From positions 1 to 64,000 of the forward strand of contig JAANBB010000133.1 of the NCBI GenBank assembly GCA_014621425.1: 64,000 bases of DNA, given 5' to 3'. Source of the DNA: Cylindrodendrum hubeiense (lineage: Eukaryota; Ascomycota; Sordariomycetes; Hypocreales; Nectriaceae). Position numbers and translations under genes: made by a program. The notes under the pieces were generated by a model. That model ran no database searches. It saw only the letters and a program-made list of their open reading frames with translations, and had not been told where the DNA came from. Position 1 is the stretch's first letter. Every line of letters begins with the position of its first letter. Of the stretch, positions 10,142 through 21,703 are shown piece by piece.

Positions 10142-11321
10142 ATGTCGACGACTGAAGTCGGCAGCACTACCGGCGTCATGGCAGGTAGCAAGCCGGTCAC
10201 CACCGGCACGACCAAGGCCGGTTGGCCGCTGTGGAAGAAGCTCACCCTCGTGGGCGTGATCCTCATCGTCGCCATCGGTCTCGGCGTCGGTCTCGGTGTC
10301 GGCCTGACTCGCGGCAATGGCGACGACGACGACAGCGGCAGCGGTGATGGCGACAACAGCGGCGACGGCGACAACAGCGGCGACGACGACACCAACACCA
10401 ACAACACCAGCGTCTGGCAGCCCGCCGTCGGCGCCTCGTGGCAGATCATCCTCAAGTACCCCATCTCTCTCGACGACGACAGCACCGACGGCCTCGCGCC
10501 CAACGTCTCCATCTGGGATCTCGACCTGTACGACAACGACATCTCCATCTTCAAGGCCCTGAGCGATGCCGGCAAGCACGTCATCTGCTACTTTAGCGCC
10601 GGCTCCTGGGAGGACTGGCGCGACGATGCCGGCGACTTCGCCGATGCCGATCTGGGCAAGGGACTCGACGGTTGGGAGGGCGAGAAGTGGCTCAACATCT
10701 CCAGCCCTGCCGTGCGCAAGATTATGAAGAAGCGCATCAAGTATGCCTCCGACAAGGGCTGCAACGCCATTGATCCCGACAATGTTGACGGTTACGTGAG
10801 TTCTCCCTCATCTGTTGTGTCTCACCCATCTTCCCCCATCTTCCATCCCATTCAGGAGTGGGATGAAGCGACAGAACGAGTTAAAGGTCCATTTCACTAA
10901 CCCTTACCAGCAAAACGAGAACGGCCTGAGCCTCACCAAGGAAGACACCATCTCCTACGTCAAGTTTCTCTCCAACGAAGCTGCCCAGTACAACATGTCC
11001 ACCGGCTTGAAGAACGCTGGCGGCATCATCAGCGACGTCCTCGACTACGTCCACTTCTCCGTCAACGAGCAGTGCATCGAGTACAGCGAGTGCGAGACCT
11101 TTTCCGCCTTCATCGATGCCGACAAGCCCGTCTTCAACATCGAGTACCCCTCCAAGGCACCCAAGGTTTCTTCCTCCGCCAAGTCCGAAATCTGCTCCAC
11201 CTCCGGTAATGCCGCGGGCAGCAATAAGTTCAGCAAGGTTATCAAGAAGATGATTCTCGACGGATGGGTTGAGTACTGTGGCACAACAAAGACGTATACT
11301 ACCGAGGTGGACAAGTCCTAG
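10142..11321 (+). CDS. Membrane-anchored GH114 endo-alpha-1,4-polygalactosaminidase
   Basis: Exons 10142-10795 and 10911-11321 give 354 aa. Residues 1-30 are cytosolic and Thr/Ser/Gly-rich. Residues about 31-58 (WKKLTLVGVILIVAIGLGVG) form a signal-anchor helix. An Asp/Asn/Ser/Gly linker of about 35 residues leads to the catalytic domain. GH114 hallmarks are visible: WQIILKYPIS, then CYFSAGSWEDWR, then CNAIDPDNVDGY (the likely catalytic Asp region), then a C-terminal FNIEYPS with a conserved Glu. The intron sits exactly after VDGY. GH114 enzymes cleave alpha-1,4-galactosaminoglycans; Ega3 of Aspergillus, also type II anchored, acts on galactosaminogalactan. Here it may remodel the fungus's own extracellular polysaccharide. 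No galactosaminogalactan synthesis genes are in the window, so its pathway context is inferred only. Confidence 0.88.
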
Positions 11322-12022
11322 CGGATGGGCGACCTCATCTTAGACAACTCAAACACCTCAAACATCTCGGAACCTTAACCTCAAAACATCGGCGCGATTG
11401 GATGCACATTTTATATATATATATTGGAACGATGCGGATGAGACAGATTCGTCAGGGCTAGCCTCAGTGGCTTAAGGGGCCTGCTAGAGAGCCCCGGCCC
11501 GTAGTATATAACCTGGATGGTGTGACTGAGAGTACCTCCGGGATGCCTCATCGAGGTGTACATACGAGCGAGATTCCATTCTCATGCACATCTTCAGATA
11601 CGGCCGATAATAATCATAATACTCCTTATTGATTGGCAATTTTCATTTCATCAAAGACTAGTTAAATCAACACCTCCCGCTGTCGTTGACCACGTACGTA
11701 GCATTGTCGTCAAGGCGGCCGTTGCATTCACCTCAACCTGGGCCGAAGCCTCAAGTATCTACAGTGATATTCGCCTGGTAAAGTACGCCATCGTCGTCAA
11801 TACACGTTTCCTCCCTCGTATACGTATTATACAATATCCTTCCCGTGAACAACACGGCATTTCATATCCCAAAACGCCAAAAGCCAACAATCAGTTGCGC
11901 AACTGTTTTGGGTATCCTAAGAGACGCGTCCCCCCCTCATTTCATCATACACACTGAACCACCAACTACTCATGGGCCTCCCTAAACGAAGACAGGATTC
12001 CAGCAACTTCCTCAACAAGCTC
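11322..12022. other. Convergent 3' intergenic region
   Basis: Both flanking genes (GH114, plus; Zn2Cys6 factor, minus) end here. It contains an AT-rich stretch with a TATATATATAT run near 11413-11424 and presumably both 3' untranslated regions. No gene is seen. Confidence 0.55.
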
Positions 12023-15000
12023 CTAATTAGCTGCCATGAATTTCGAAACCCCCTCTTGCTTAAACAGCCAGTCACTGTTGGCGTCGACCATGAAGTTGGT
12101 AATGTTGAACTCGTTGGGAACCGCCAACTCCGACCCATTGCCATTGGTCATCTCCATGTCACTGCCCGACGGCGCTTGAGCGTGACTGACCCCGGCCATG
12201 TTCTCACCACCCACTGGTAGGCGAGGCACGTTGAAGAAGTCAAACACATCAAGATACTCGAGTTCGTTTGGTGCTGGTGTCCTCGCGGGTGTCACGCTGG
12301 GTAACCTGCTGAGGGCAGATCCACCATGCTTTGGCTGTCGAGAGATGAGGAAATCCAGGTCGAATGCAGTGCGTCGCATGTCCGATAGTATTTTGACGGA
12401 GCTTGGCGTCACCCCGTCGCCCTGGCGTTCGCTGTCGCGGTGCTCATCGAGCACCCTCTGCAACAGCTGGCAATACCTTGCCGCAACGGGCCAGAAGCGG
12501 CCCATCTCCCGCAGCGTCTCGACGAAAAACGAGATCTGAGGGGACAGCTTGTGCTCGACGGTCGAGCCGTGGACTAGGAGAAGTCGCGCAGACACCCATA
12601 GAGTGAAGGCGAAGGGCGGGCCGAGCTTCTCCAGCATGCCGTTATTGACCACAAACTCGCCGAGCGCAGCAACGTTCTCGACCGCGCTGTGACACCTTTG
12701 GGATGCACTATAAGACGGTGTGAAGATGGGCGATCGTGTCGTTGGGTATGCTGCGGACGAGTGGAGGCGGATGACTGCGGTGTGGTATGTGGCGTGAAGC
12801 ATGACCCATGCGCAGTTGATGTTCTTGCTCCCCGGTTGGAAAAGCTTGGCCATGTTCCCAAACTCGCCGGGCAGACCGAATTTCCAGGATGTGAGCATGT
12901 TGTCGAGTTCTTTGTATTGCATCTGCCACTGCTCTACGTCGCTCAAGGCACTGATGTCAACCGGTTGCTTGAGGAACTTGTGAACCTTGGATAGTATGCC
13001 CAGGATCTCAATGTAGTGGGCAAACGCGCCAAGGTTCTCTGGGCGGTCTGGTTCATGCTCCGGGGACTCCTCGTGATGCCCTTGAGTTCTGAACCACCGG
13101 GTTTCAACCTTTTGGTTCTTGATCCACAGGTCATCGCGGCACGGCAACGAGCGGTCAATCTCCTTGTCATCAAGGGCGAATTCGAAGGCCGTGGCAATGG
13201 TCGCGTATCTGTCCAGTAGGTAAATCATCCAGAAGAGTCGTCGTCGAGCCTCTTCTTCGATAAAGTCCTTGGGTTCGGACAGGGTAATGGCCCGGAGGGT
13301 ATAGATGGACATGTAGTGAGGAGAGACGGTGGAGGATGTGGCCTCGACGGCCAGTCCCAGCTGTACTACAGAGCGTGTGATGAGAGCCATGATGTTCCAA
13401 CCCGGAGGGCCATTGCTGCTGCCAACGAGGTCAAGGGAAAGGATGACAAGGGCCTGCAAGGACTTGACAGACGAGTTTTCCATGCCATAGAGCAGCACTC
13501 GCTCCTTGGAGACATTGTGATAATGCTCTCTCCGCTCATCCGTCAGCCTCGGGTCGGTGGAATAGCGCATTGTGGTAGCGACGATGGCGTGGAGCAGGAC
13601 CCGGTCAGTCTCATCGAGCGCAGAGGGGCCGAAGAGAGAATCGAGCGTGGTTTTGCGGTGGAGGATGGGGCACCAGGTGTTGATGTGTTTGAAATAGAGA
13701 TCTACGAGAGCGTAGAGCAGGTCGTAGGGTGGTGTATCCCGATCGGGGGTTGTCGTTCCTGGCGCTGAAGAAATGGGCGCCGTGGGAGAGTGACTGGAAC
13801 CGTAGTAGTCCTGAGCGGCGGCGCTGGGCTGCATGGCCGGTATATGGGGCGGCGCCGACATTGCGGACATGGGCCCTTGGTTGTGGTATCCATCATTGAT
13901 GCCGGGCGTGTGAGGGACACCAAACTCGATGTTCTGAGAGCCAGGCGGGAAGTTGGAGCCGTTTGACTTGTGGAGGAAGAGGGCGGTATCGGCCTGGGGT
14001 GTGCGGATGGGCTCCGAGGCACGAAATAGGTTCGTCGGGGCGTCGCGAGGGGTGCTGCCTTGTTCGCTGGGGAGGCTAGGGTTGCTATTGCGAATGCTTA
14101 TAGCAAGGCCTGAATTCGAGTTGGCGACGAGCGAACCCTGGAGGATTTCAGAGTGGGAGCGTAGTATCTCCTCGAGCTTGTCTAGGCGCTGCTCTAGCTC
14201 GCGGCCGTAGCCAGCTCGCAGGCCAGGCTTCTTTCGCTCCTTGTACTCGCAAATGGCACCATTACGGGTGCACCAACCGCATGCTGGTTGACCACGATCG
14301 CATTTGACCTAATAGAAAGAGGGAGGGTTAGACAGTTGCTCGCTTGGAGGAGGAAGAAGAAGAAGAAGAGGCATGACGCTCACCTTTCTCTGTTTGCACA
14401 GCTCGCATCTGGGAGTGACGTTGTTAGTGTGTGACCGGGAGGCGGATATGGTTTGTGTGACAGGAAGGGAAAGCTGGCGATGCGATTCGGGCTTTCGGTC
14501 GATGTCGAGTTCCAGCTCGGGCTCGACTTCTTCCGAGGGCGAGGCAGGGGACGGGGGATAAGATGAGGCCTCGGAGGGTGGCATGGCGGGTTGGTGAAGA
14601 GGGTTGGAGAGAGACAGTGGGGCAAGACGACAATTGCGACGGCAACGATGAAGATGGCGGCGACGACGGCGGCGATGAAGCACAGACGAGGATGACGCGC
14701 CAAGATGCAACGAGGGGAGGATTTGGGCAGCAGAGCGAGGAGAAGTGTTTGAAGCAGCAAAATGACGGGGAGAATGACGGGGAGAATGGCAAGGAACCGC
14801 TGCGGTTGCAGACGGCATAGAAGGTTGAGGAGAAGGTTGAGGAGACGGCGACTTACGAAACGGAGACGGGCCGCTTGCGCTTCCCATTGTGGCAGAGGAT
14901 GTCTTCACCATGGTCGTCGTCGTCACTGACAAAAGTGTTTGCCTCGTCGCTGTCGAGCTCGGGGCCGGACGGGAGACGCTCTCCCGAGGGGGGGCCCGTA

Positions 15001-15023
15001 GGCTTCCCGGCCCCGTTGATCAT
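12023..15023 (-). CDS. Zn2Cys6 fungal-specific transcription factor
   Basis: Exons 15023-14857, 14408-14384 (only 25 bp) and 14308-12023 give 825 aa. The zinc cluster at residues about 57-84 reads CELCKQRKVKC, DRGQPACGWC, TRNGAIC, with spacing C-X2-C-X6-C-X6-C-X2-C-X6-C. A basic linker (KERKKPGL) and a leucine-rich coiled coil (RELEQRLDKLEEIL) for dimerisation follow. The middle holds the fungal_trans domain, from about residue 257 (PYDLLYALVDLYFKHINTWC) through RRRLFWMIYLLDRY. The C-terminus is acidic and may activate. A nuclear signal GKRKR lies just before the zinc cluster. The gene is divergent from the rhamnose gene pair, so a RhaR/Trc1-like role is conceivable, but I cannot assign it by sequence. 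Intron 1 is long (448 bp) and intron 2 splits the zinc cluster. Confidence 0.88.
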
Positions 15024-17633
15024 GGCGAGCGAAGGCAACGTGCCTGAAGGTGGACGGAACGGGGCGCTGCAGGCCCTCGCTCCAGTCCTTGGCCTGTAGG
15101 ACGGCTGGGGCCCTTGGGACTCGGGAGGGGCGTGTGAGCAGTCGGCGAGATGAAGCAGCGAGAAGCGAGGTCTCGCACTGACGAGGGCAGGTGGACAGGA
15201 GGTGGACAGAGGTGGAAGCCCGAGAGGGAGCGAAGGGACGCCAACGAGCGGCAGGACTGGCAGGACTGGCAGGTCTGGCAGATGCGCGACGGCGATGCAG
15301 GGAAGCGCCAGGGGAAACGCCAGGGAGCGCCCTCGCTGATCCGGGGCAATGGTTCGCGGGAGAGGACAAAGGAACCCCGAACCCGAGCTTGAGCCTGGAT
15401 GGAGCCTGGAGCCAAAGCCTGAACCGGAGGTGGAGGGGAAGAGGATGGCCGGCGCAAGATGTACGAGAGGGGAAGGGCAATGCGCTCGCTGCACGGCAAG
15501 GTACGATGTTACAGCAGGCCAGGTACCCAAGGGTTCGGCGCGTCTGTTGATACTCGGTCACTCGTTAGAACTTGCTTGTTTGCCCATGGGCCATGGCCCC
15601 GACAGGCCACTCGTCCGTTTTCCCTTTTTCGCCTTCTTTGTTACATGAGGTCAACCGTCCCCAATAGCCATGCCATGTTCCACTCTCCGGTACCTCGGAC
15701 AGACGGGCCACCAAGCGCAACGCGCCATTGGCTGCATCCCACATGGAGCTGGGGTTCGGCCGAGGTGGGCGGGAGGTGGGTGGGTTCCAGCGCCGGACCA
15801 AGGGCACGGCGCAGGGTTTTTTCTCGTCGCCTGGGTGTCAGAACGGGGCTAAATTGATTACGAGGTCCCTGTCTGCTACGGAAGTACGCCGTGGAATTAG
15901 TGTCCGTGGTTGATGACGGCGGCAGAAGCTGAGCAGCGCAGCGGCCGGGGGATATGAAGCTGTCGCTGCGACTCGGCCAGGAATCACGGTGACAGTGGGA
16001 AAACGCGAAGTGGTCACGCACGCAACCATCCCCCCGGTCTGCAACATGGGACGCATCTCTGCTCGGGGTACCTAACCTTTTTGTCCCCCAGAAAGGCTCT
16101 CACATGGGGGCGGGAGCAGAGAGCGGGGAAGGCTGGGGCCGCTGTGATTGGAAGACGCCGCTACGCCTTGACGGAGGGTTGTGTTGCGGTGGCCTGGATG
16201 GTCTCAGCGGCCTCAGTCGTCGGTGGACACAGTGGGCTGATACCGCATCCGTCCTGGCATCTCTCCGTCTCTGTTTCTTCATCTCTGTCTCTGCGTGTCT
16301 CTCGTCCTCGATTTCATTTCTCCGAGCCGGCTTCGCCGTGCGTGTCGCTGTCGCTTCTGGTCCACTCTCGACCGAATCCTGGCGCTGGCTCCGGCTCCGG
16401 CGCCGGGGGAAAGGAGCTGTGGTTGTCACAGGGAAAAAAGGGCATGTTGCCGCCACTGTGGACCGCACCGTGGACGCAACGCATCACACTTCAAATTCGG
16501 AATAATTAGCATGCACCCACCGCACTGTAGAAAGGTCCCACCTACCCGAACAAGATGTCCACCGCCATTCGGTTGTTTGTGGCGGGTAATGGCTCAACCG
16601 CCTCGATGTGGACAACTCGGAGAGGTGGAGGGTCGTTTCAATGTGACCGATACTGCCATTTTCGAGGCCGTTTTCATGGACAGTCCGTACGTTCGAACAG
16701 CTTCTTCGTCGACAGGACAATCAGGGCTCGCCTTGCTTCTTATACCGGGAATGTTCGTACGACATGTCAACCCCCAGTCTCTCCCCCATCATCTCCCCCA
16801 ATTCCTTTCACCCCGCAATATCGCCGTCAATCGCCCAAGAAACCAGACCCTCGTCGACGTCCAAACATGTCCACCCATCCGTCCACCTGCCCGCTCATCC
16901 ACCTGTCCACCTGTCCACTGGCGTAGAGCTGCACTGCCCCACCCAGATCGCTTGCGCCCGACTCGGTCGACAACCACCGAAACTGCCCCCACGGCCCACG
17001 CGACGTGACCACTTATCCATCGACACTGCGGCACTCAGGCACTGCGCGCTCCAACGAAGTCGCCTCGGCACCCGGTCCGATCCACCCAATTCATCATCCG
17101 ATGCCTTCTGGACTCCTTCTCTTATATCTGAGACCGAGACCAAGACTGCAACGGCAGCATTGACGGCGGCAGTGCTCCCGACTGCTACCCCTCCTCCCCT
17201 CCTGAGCCTCAAGTGGTCCCTGCACGTCTGACGCGGGACGCATTCGCCCCTCGCCGATCTATGTGGAGACCGGTCCGGTTGAAGATGTTCCATCCAAAGC
17301 CGGTGGCTTCGGGTTATCTGCCCCCGACAATGTTCTGGACGGCATAGCCGGTCCCAATTCACCCCCACAGTCGCCCATTGGGACGCCTCTCATAGGCACT
17401 TGATCATGAGTCGCCATCCGATCACGAGCAGATTAATAGCTGCCAGCGTCGACGTTGTAGATTCATTCATCTTGTCCTTCTTTCCACGATCCTGGCTTCT
17501 CTTCTAAACCCAACCCACCCCCTCCACCCTCCCAACATCGCTCGACTCCTGCAGCCTCCCTCACTTCGTTGGCTGCTTTCATCTTCCCCTCTACTTCGCC
17601 AACATACCCCCAAGCAAAAGGATAGACCTCGCA
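15024..17633. other. Divergent promoter region, regulator / L-rhamnonate dehydratase
   Basis: This 2.6-kb spacer lies between the start of the minus-strand Zn2Cys6 gene and the plus-strand dehydratase. It has a GGCAGGACT/GGCAGGTCT short repeat at about 15251-15281 and a CCACCTGTCCA-type repeat at about 16863-16920. The last 150 bp before 17634 are strongly C/T-rich, consistent with a leader. Several overlapping open frames look like GC-rich noise. Confidence 0.55.
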
Positions 17634-19207
17634 ATGGCTTCCATCAGAGACTTCCCGACCATCAAGGCCGTGAGGTCCTTCGTCATTGGCGGCGTTGGAT
17701 CTGGTGGTGATTATCACAATGTCGAGGGTGGCCACTGGTACGTCTCCGATTCGCTATCTCAATGGCATGGCCTGGTTCGGACTCGAGACTAATCCAATTC
17801 CTCCAGGCTCATTGACAGCGACATCTCGACGCCCTGTTCGAGATGGGACCAATACAAGAAGTCCCGAACCAGCTGGGGCATCAACGTCCTGGGATCTTTC
17901 CTGGTAGAGATTGAGGGGTCCGACGGCACCGTTGGCTTTGCCACTGGCTTTGGAGGTGAGCACCAATCCCCAAAACGTCACCCCATGACGATGTCACCGC
18001 CACAGCCCCCATTCACAGCCGGGGGCTTCAATTCCTCCGTGTGGGGGTGTATAGACCGTGAACTGACAGCGCATTCACAGGCCCTCCCGCATGCTGGCTC
18101 GTCCACCAGCACTTCGAGCGATTCCTACTGGGCGCCGACCCCCGCAACACCAACCTGCTCTTTGAGCAGATGTACCGGGCATCCATGTTCTACGGCCGCA
18201 AGGGTCTCGCCACGGCTGTCATCTCCGTTATCGATCTGGCCCTCTGGGATCTCCTTGGCAAGGTCCGCAACGAGCCCGTCTACCGCCTCATCGGTGGTGC
18301 CACCAAGGAGCGTCTCGACTTCTACTGCACTGGTCCCGAGCCCACGGCCGCCAAGGCCATGGGCTTCTGGGGAGGCAAGGTGCCGCTGCCCTTCTGCCCC
18401 GATGACGGCCATGAGGGTCTCCGAAAGAACGTCGAGTTCCTGCGCAAACACCGTGAAGCCGTTGGCCCCGACTTCCCCCTGATGGTTGACTGCTACATGA
18501 GCTTAAACGTTCCCTATACCATTGAGATTGTCAAGGCCACCCTCGACCTCAACATTAACTGGTGGGAGGAGTGCCTGTCTCCCGATGACACCGACGGTTT
18601 CGAGCAGATCAAGCGCGCCCACCCTACCGTCAAGTTCACCACTGGCGAGCACGAGTACTCGCGCTACGGTTTCCGCAAGCTCATTGAGGGCCGCAACCTC
18701 GACATTATCCAGCCCGACGTCATGTGGCTCGGCGGTCTGACCGAACTGCTCCGTGTGTCGGCCATGGCCGCCGCCTATGATATCCCCGTTGTGCCCCATG
18801 CCAGCGGTCCTTACAGCTACCACTTTGTTATCTCGCAGCCCAACACCCCCTTCCAGGAGTACCTGGCCAACTCTCCCGATGGCAAGAGCGTGCTGCCCGT
18901 CTTTGGCGACCTGTTCATTGACGAGCCCATCCCCACCAAGGGATACCTGACCACAGCCGACCTCGACAAGCCCGGTTTCGGTCTGACCATCAACCCGGCC
19001 GCGCGTGCCAAGCTCATCTCTAGTGATTACCTCTTCAAGTTGCCTGCGGTGCCGTCTCTGGCTCCTCCTAGCCCCCCCAATGAGAGCGAGGAGGCCCCTA
19101 AGGAAGCCCCTAAGGAGGCCGTCGAGGTGTCTACCGAGCCCAACGGAGTGGTTGAGCAGCTGGCCGCCAAGGTCGAGAGCCTCACCACCACGGAAACTAC
19201 CGCCTAA
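17634..19207 (+). CDS. LRA3: L-rhamnonate dehydratase (enolase superfamily)
   Basis: Exons 17634-17737, 17807-17955 and 18081-19207 give 459 aa. This cytosolic Mg-dependent enzyme dehydrates L-rhamnonate to 2-keto-3-deoxy-L-rhamnonate, step three of the fungal non-phosphorylated L-rhamnose pathway. Enolase-superfamily ligands are visible: Asp in LMVDCYMSLN, Glu in WWEECLSPDD and Glu in TGEHEYSR, plus the barrel-end histidine in PVVPHASGPYSYH. The RhmD-like signature DEPIPTKGYLTTADLDKPGF supports rhamnonate over other acid sugars. The start is chosen because MASIRDFPTIKAVRSF aligns with family N-termini. After the core (ending around FK at residue about 405) there is a Pro/Glu/Lys/Thr-rich tail of about 55 residues that bacterial RhmD lacks. 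L-rhamnose dehydrogenase lies 1.7 kb downstream on the same strand. The symbol follows yeast LRA3 naming. Confidence 0.88.
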
Positions 19208-20884
19208 GCTGCTTCAGCACATGGCACATATGCCGGATTTATAGGCTGAATTACCCTCCTGGATCGTACTTTGCAACGAAAGAGGGAGGAAAAAAAGCAG
19301 CAGTGAATGTTTTCAAGTTTTACACCATAAAGGCATGGATGGAGGGTTGGATATCGGGGTCGTTGCTAAGACAAGACCCCCTCCACGGATATGTGGACAA
19401 TGCATTCATTCCCTTGTTCGGATCTCGTTGCATCGCTTGGCATGGATATATCTTGGGTGTATCCCAAATGATTGTTTTTTATCTTTCACGTTATGTATGA
19501 CCTCATGTAGACGGATCGCAACAAAGAGACAACTATACAAACTAGTACAAATGATCTTCTTGAAGTTGGTTAAAAAAATGAGAAACATGGCATCGTGAGC
19601 TTAACAAGAGAAGGGAATTGACGAATGGTTCAGGTCAGGAATCCTTGCCCGGAATTTGTGCTGTATGTACGAGCCCATGTATTAAATCACCTGTTCGTCG
19701 GTTGCTTTGTGCCAGGACCCACGATCGTGGGCGGCCCACGCAGGTGGCTTTGGGTAGTTTTGTGCGTGCACCCCCCCTCGCACCCTTGCTACATTGGCTG
19801 TGGGATAGACGCGACGGTCGGAACATCGTGAGTTTTATTTGCTGTGGAGGCGGCCGCCTGCAAACGGTGACCGTCGGGCCAGCGCCACCCCAGCGTCACC
19901 CCAGCGTTTTCCTCCCCCCGTCAACCTCACGATGCTTGCCTGACAGCCTGCAAGCAAGGCACGCACACCCTGGTATGCCTGACCTGGCCCGAGCAACCAG
20001 CATTTGCATTTTTGGGAAGAAACAGGTGGGGGAGGAGGCTGTCACGAGATTTACGGTCCGGGGTCTAGAATCTGGGGTAGCATGACACAACAATCCTCAC
20101 GCCGGGAGTTATTTTCTTTTTAGCCGGGTGGACTATGCCAAGCCTCGATAGCTCACGATACCTAATTAGCACGACGGACTTGTCCGCTGTTTGGTGGCAT
20201 TTCGCTTTTTTTCGTCCTTTCCCCGCGCCGGCACCTCGCTACAAAGCACGCCGAGATGAGAACCCTCTCGGCCAGAACCCCTCCCGGAAGCAATGTCGCG
20301 AGGCTTCCAAACGCGGGGCCGGCCGCATGGCAATTCGAGTCACCTGCGCACGTCTTTGCTTTGTCCCGGAATGCCACCGGCGTTGAGGCTCTCCCCCACC
20401 CTCCTTCTGGCGTGGCTTGAGGTCTGGCTTGAGGTTTGGCTTTGGGCGGGAGCTTGTCGATTCAGGCCTCTGGGTTCGGGATACTGGACTGAGTACGGCG
20501 CAGTTGTAGCTTGGTTGGCTGTGTTAGTGAGGGGAACAAAAGAAACCTCATCTCCAACTTTCCCTCCATCGTGAACCATTATCTCTCCCCTCCCCCAATC
20601 CTGTTATATCTCAGCTTGTCCACCTTTGTCCACCGTCTCCACTGATTTGGCCACGCGGGACTTGCTGCCTTTCGATTTGGTCGCCTTCGGACCTGCAATC
20701 CACCGACATAGCCGTTCGCTGCAATCTCGACCACGACCGATCCCCCACCCGAACCCCTCTCCACGACGCGGCCGCTCGAGACTTAAAGACTTGCGCGCAG
20801 TAGGGAAATAGCTAGAGACAGGATTTCGAACCAAATTACACACGTTTGCAAAGCAGCTCACTTCATAACACAATCTCTATCATC
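19208..20884. other. Intergenic between rhamnose genes
   Basis: It holds the 3' region of the dehydratase gene and the promoter of the dehydrogenase. It contains a short duplicated GCGCCACCCCAGCGTCACCCCAGCG segment near 19880-19904 and a GGCTTGAGGT repeat at about 20414-20436. No gene is recognised. Confidence 0.55.
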
Positions 20885-21703
20885 ATGACTCGATTGACGG
20901 GTATCCTCGCCGGCAAGAGTGCCATCATCACCGGCGGCACCACCGGCATCGGCCGTGCCATCTGCCTCGAGTACCTGCGACAGGGCGCTGACGTCGTCGT
21001 CAACCACCTAGGCCTGGAGAGGGACGAGAAGCACTTGAACTCGCTCATTGCCGCGGCCGCGGCTCTGCGCAAGGAGGAGCCGACTGCTGGCCGCCTGTGG
21101 TACGAGAAGGGCGATGTCCGCGACCCGGAGACGGCCGCAAGGCTCGTCGCCTCGGCCGTCGAGCATTCCAACGCGAACCGCCTGGATGTGTGCGTGTCCA
21201 ACGCCGGTGTCTGCACTTTTGCCGATTTCTTGACGCTGTCGCCAAGCCTGCTCGAGACCACGATGCGAACCAACCTCGACGGCGCCTTCTACGTGGTGCA
21301 GGCCGCGGCTCAGCAGATGGCACTCCGCCAGACACCCAAGGGCGGCAGCATCATCGGCGTATCTTCCATCTCGGCGCTCGTTGGCGGCGGTCAGCAGACA
21401 CACTACACGCCGACCAAGGCGGGCGTGCTGAGCCTGATGCAGAGCACAGCTGTGGCGCTGGGCGAGCACAATATTCGCTGCAACGCCTTGCTGCCGGGCA
21501 CGATCCGCACGCAGCTCAACGACGCCGACCTGGCTGATGACGCGAAGCGCGAATACATGGAGGGCCGCATCCCGCTGGGACGTACGGGCGAACCTGCCGA
21601 CATGGCTGGCCCGGCTGTGTTCCTGGCCTGCGAGGAATTGAGCGGCTACATAACGGGCGCTCAGCTGTTGGTGGATGGCGGTTTGTTTGTTAACCTGCAG
21701 TGA
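20885..21703 (+). CDS. LRA1: L-rhamnose-1-dehydrogenase (SDR family)
   Basis: This intronless gene encodes 272 aa. It oxidises L-rhamnose to L-rhamnono-1,4-lactone with NAD(P)+, the first step of fungal rhamnose catabolism. The Rossmann fold is complete: the GxxxGxG motif in ITGGTTGIGRA near residue 15-25, NAG around residue 100 (CVSNAGVC), and the catalytic Ser-Tyr-Lys in GVSSISALVG and THYTPTKAG. The C-terminus GAQLLVDGGLFVNLQ matches the yeast enzyme as I recall it. The start at 20885 (MTRLTG) is preferred over an in-frame ATG at 20846 because family members begin just before LTGxLxGK. It shares strand and pathway with the dehydratase upstream. The lactonase (step two) and aldolase (step four) are not in the window. 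Confidence 0.88.
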   Translation: MTRLTGILAGKSAIITGGTTGIGRAICLEYLRQGADVVVNHLGLERDEKHLNSLIAAAAALRKEEPTAGRLWYEKGDVRDPETAARLVASAVEHSNANRLDVCVSNAGVCTFADFLTLSPSLLETTMRTNLDGAFYVVQAAAQQMALRQTPKGGSIIGVSSISALVGGGQQTHYTPTKAGVLSLMQSTAVALGEHNIRCNALLPGTIRTQLNDADLADDAKREYMEGRIPLGRTGEPADMAGPAVFLACEELSGYITGAQLLVDGGLFVNLQ

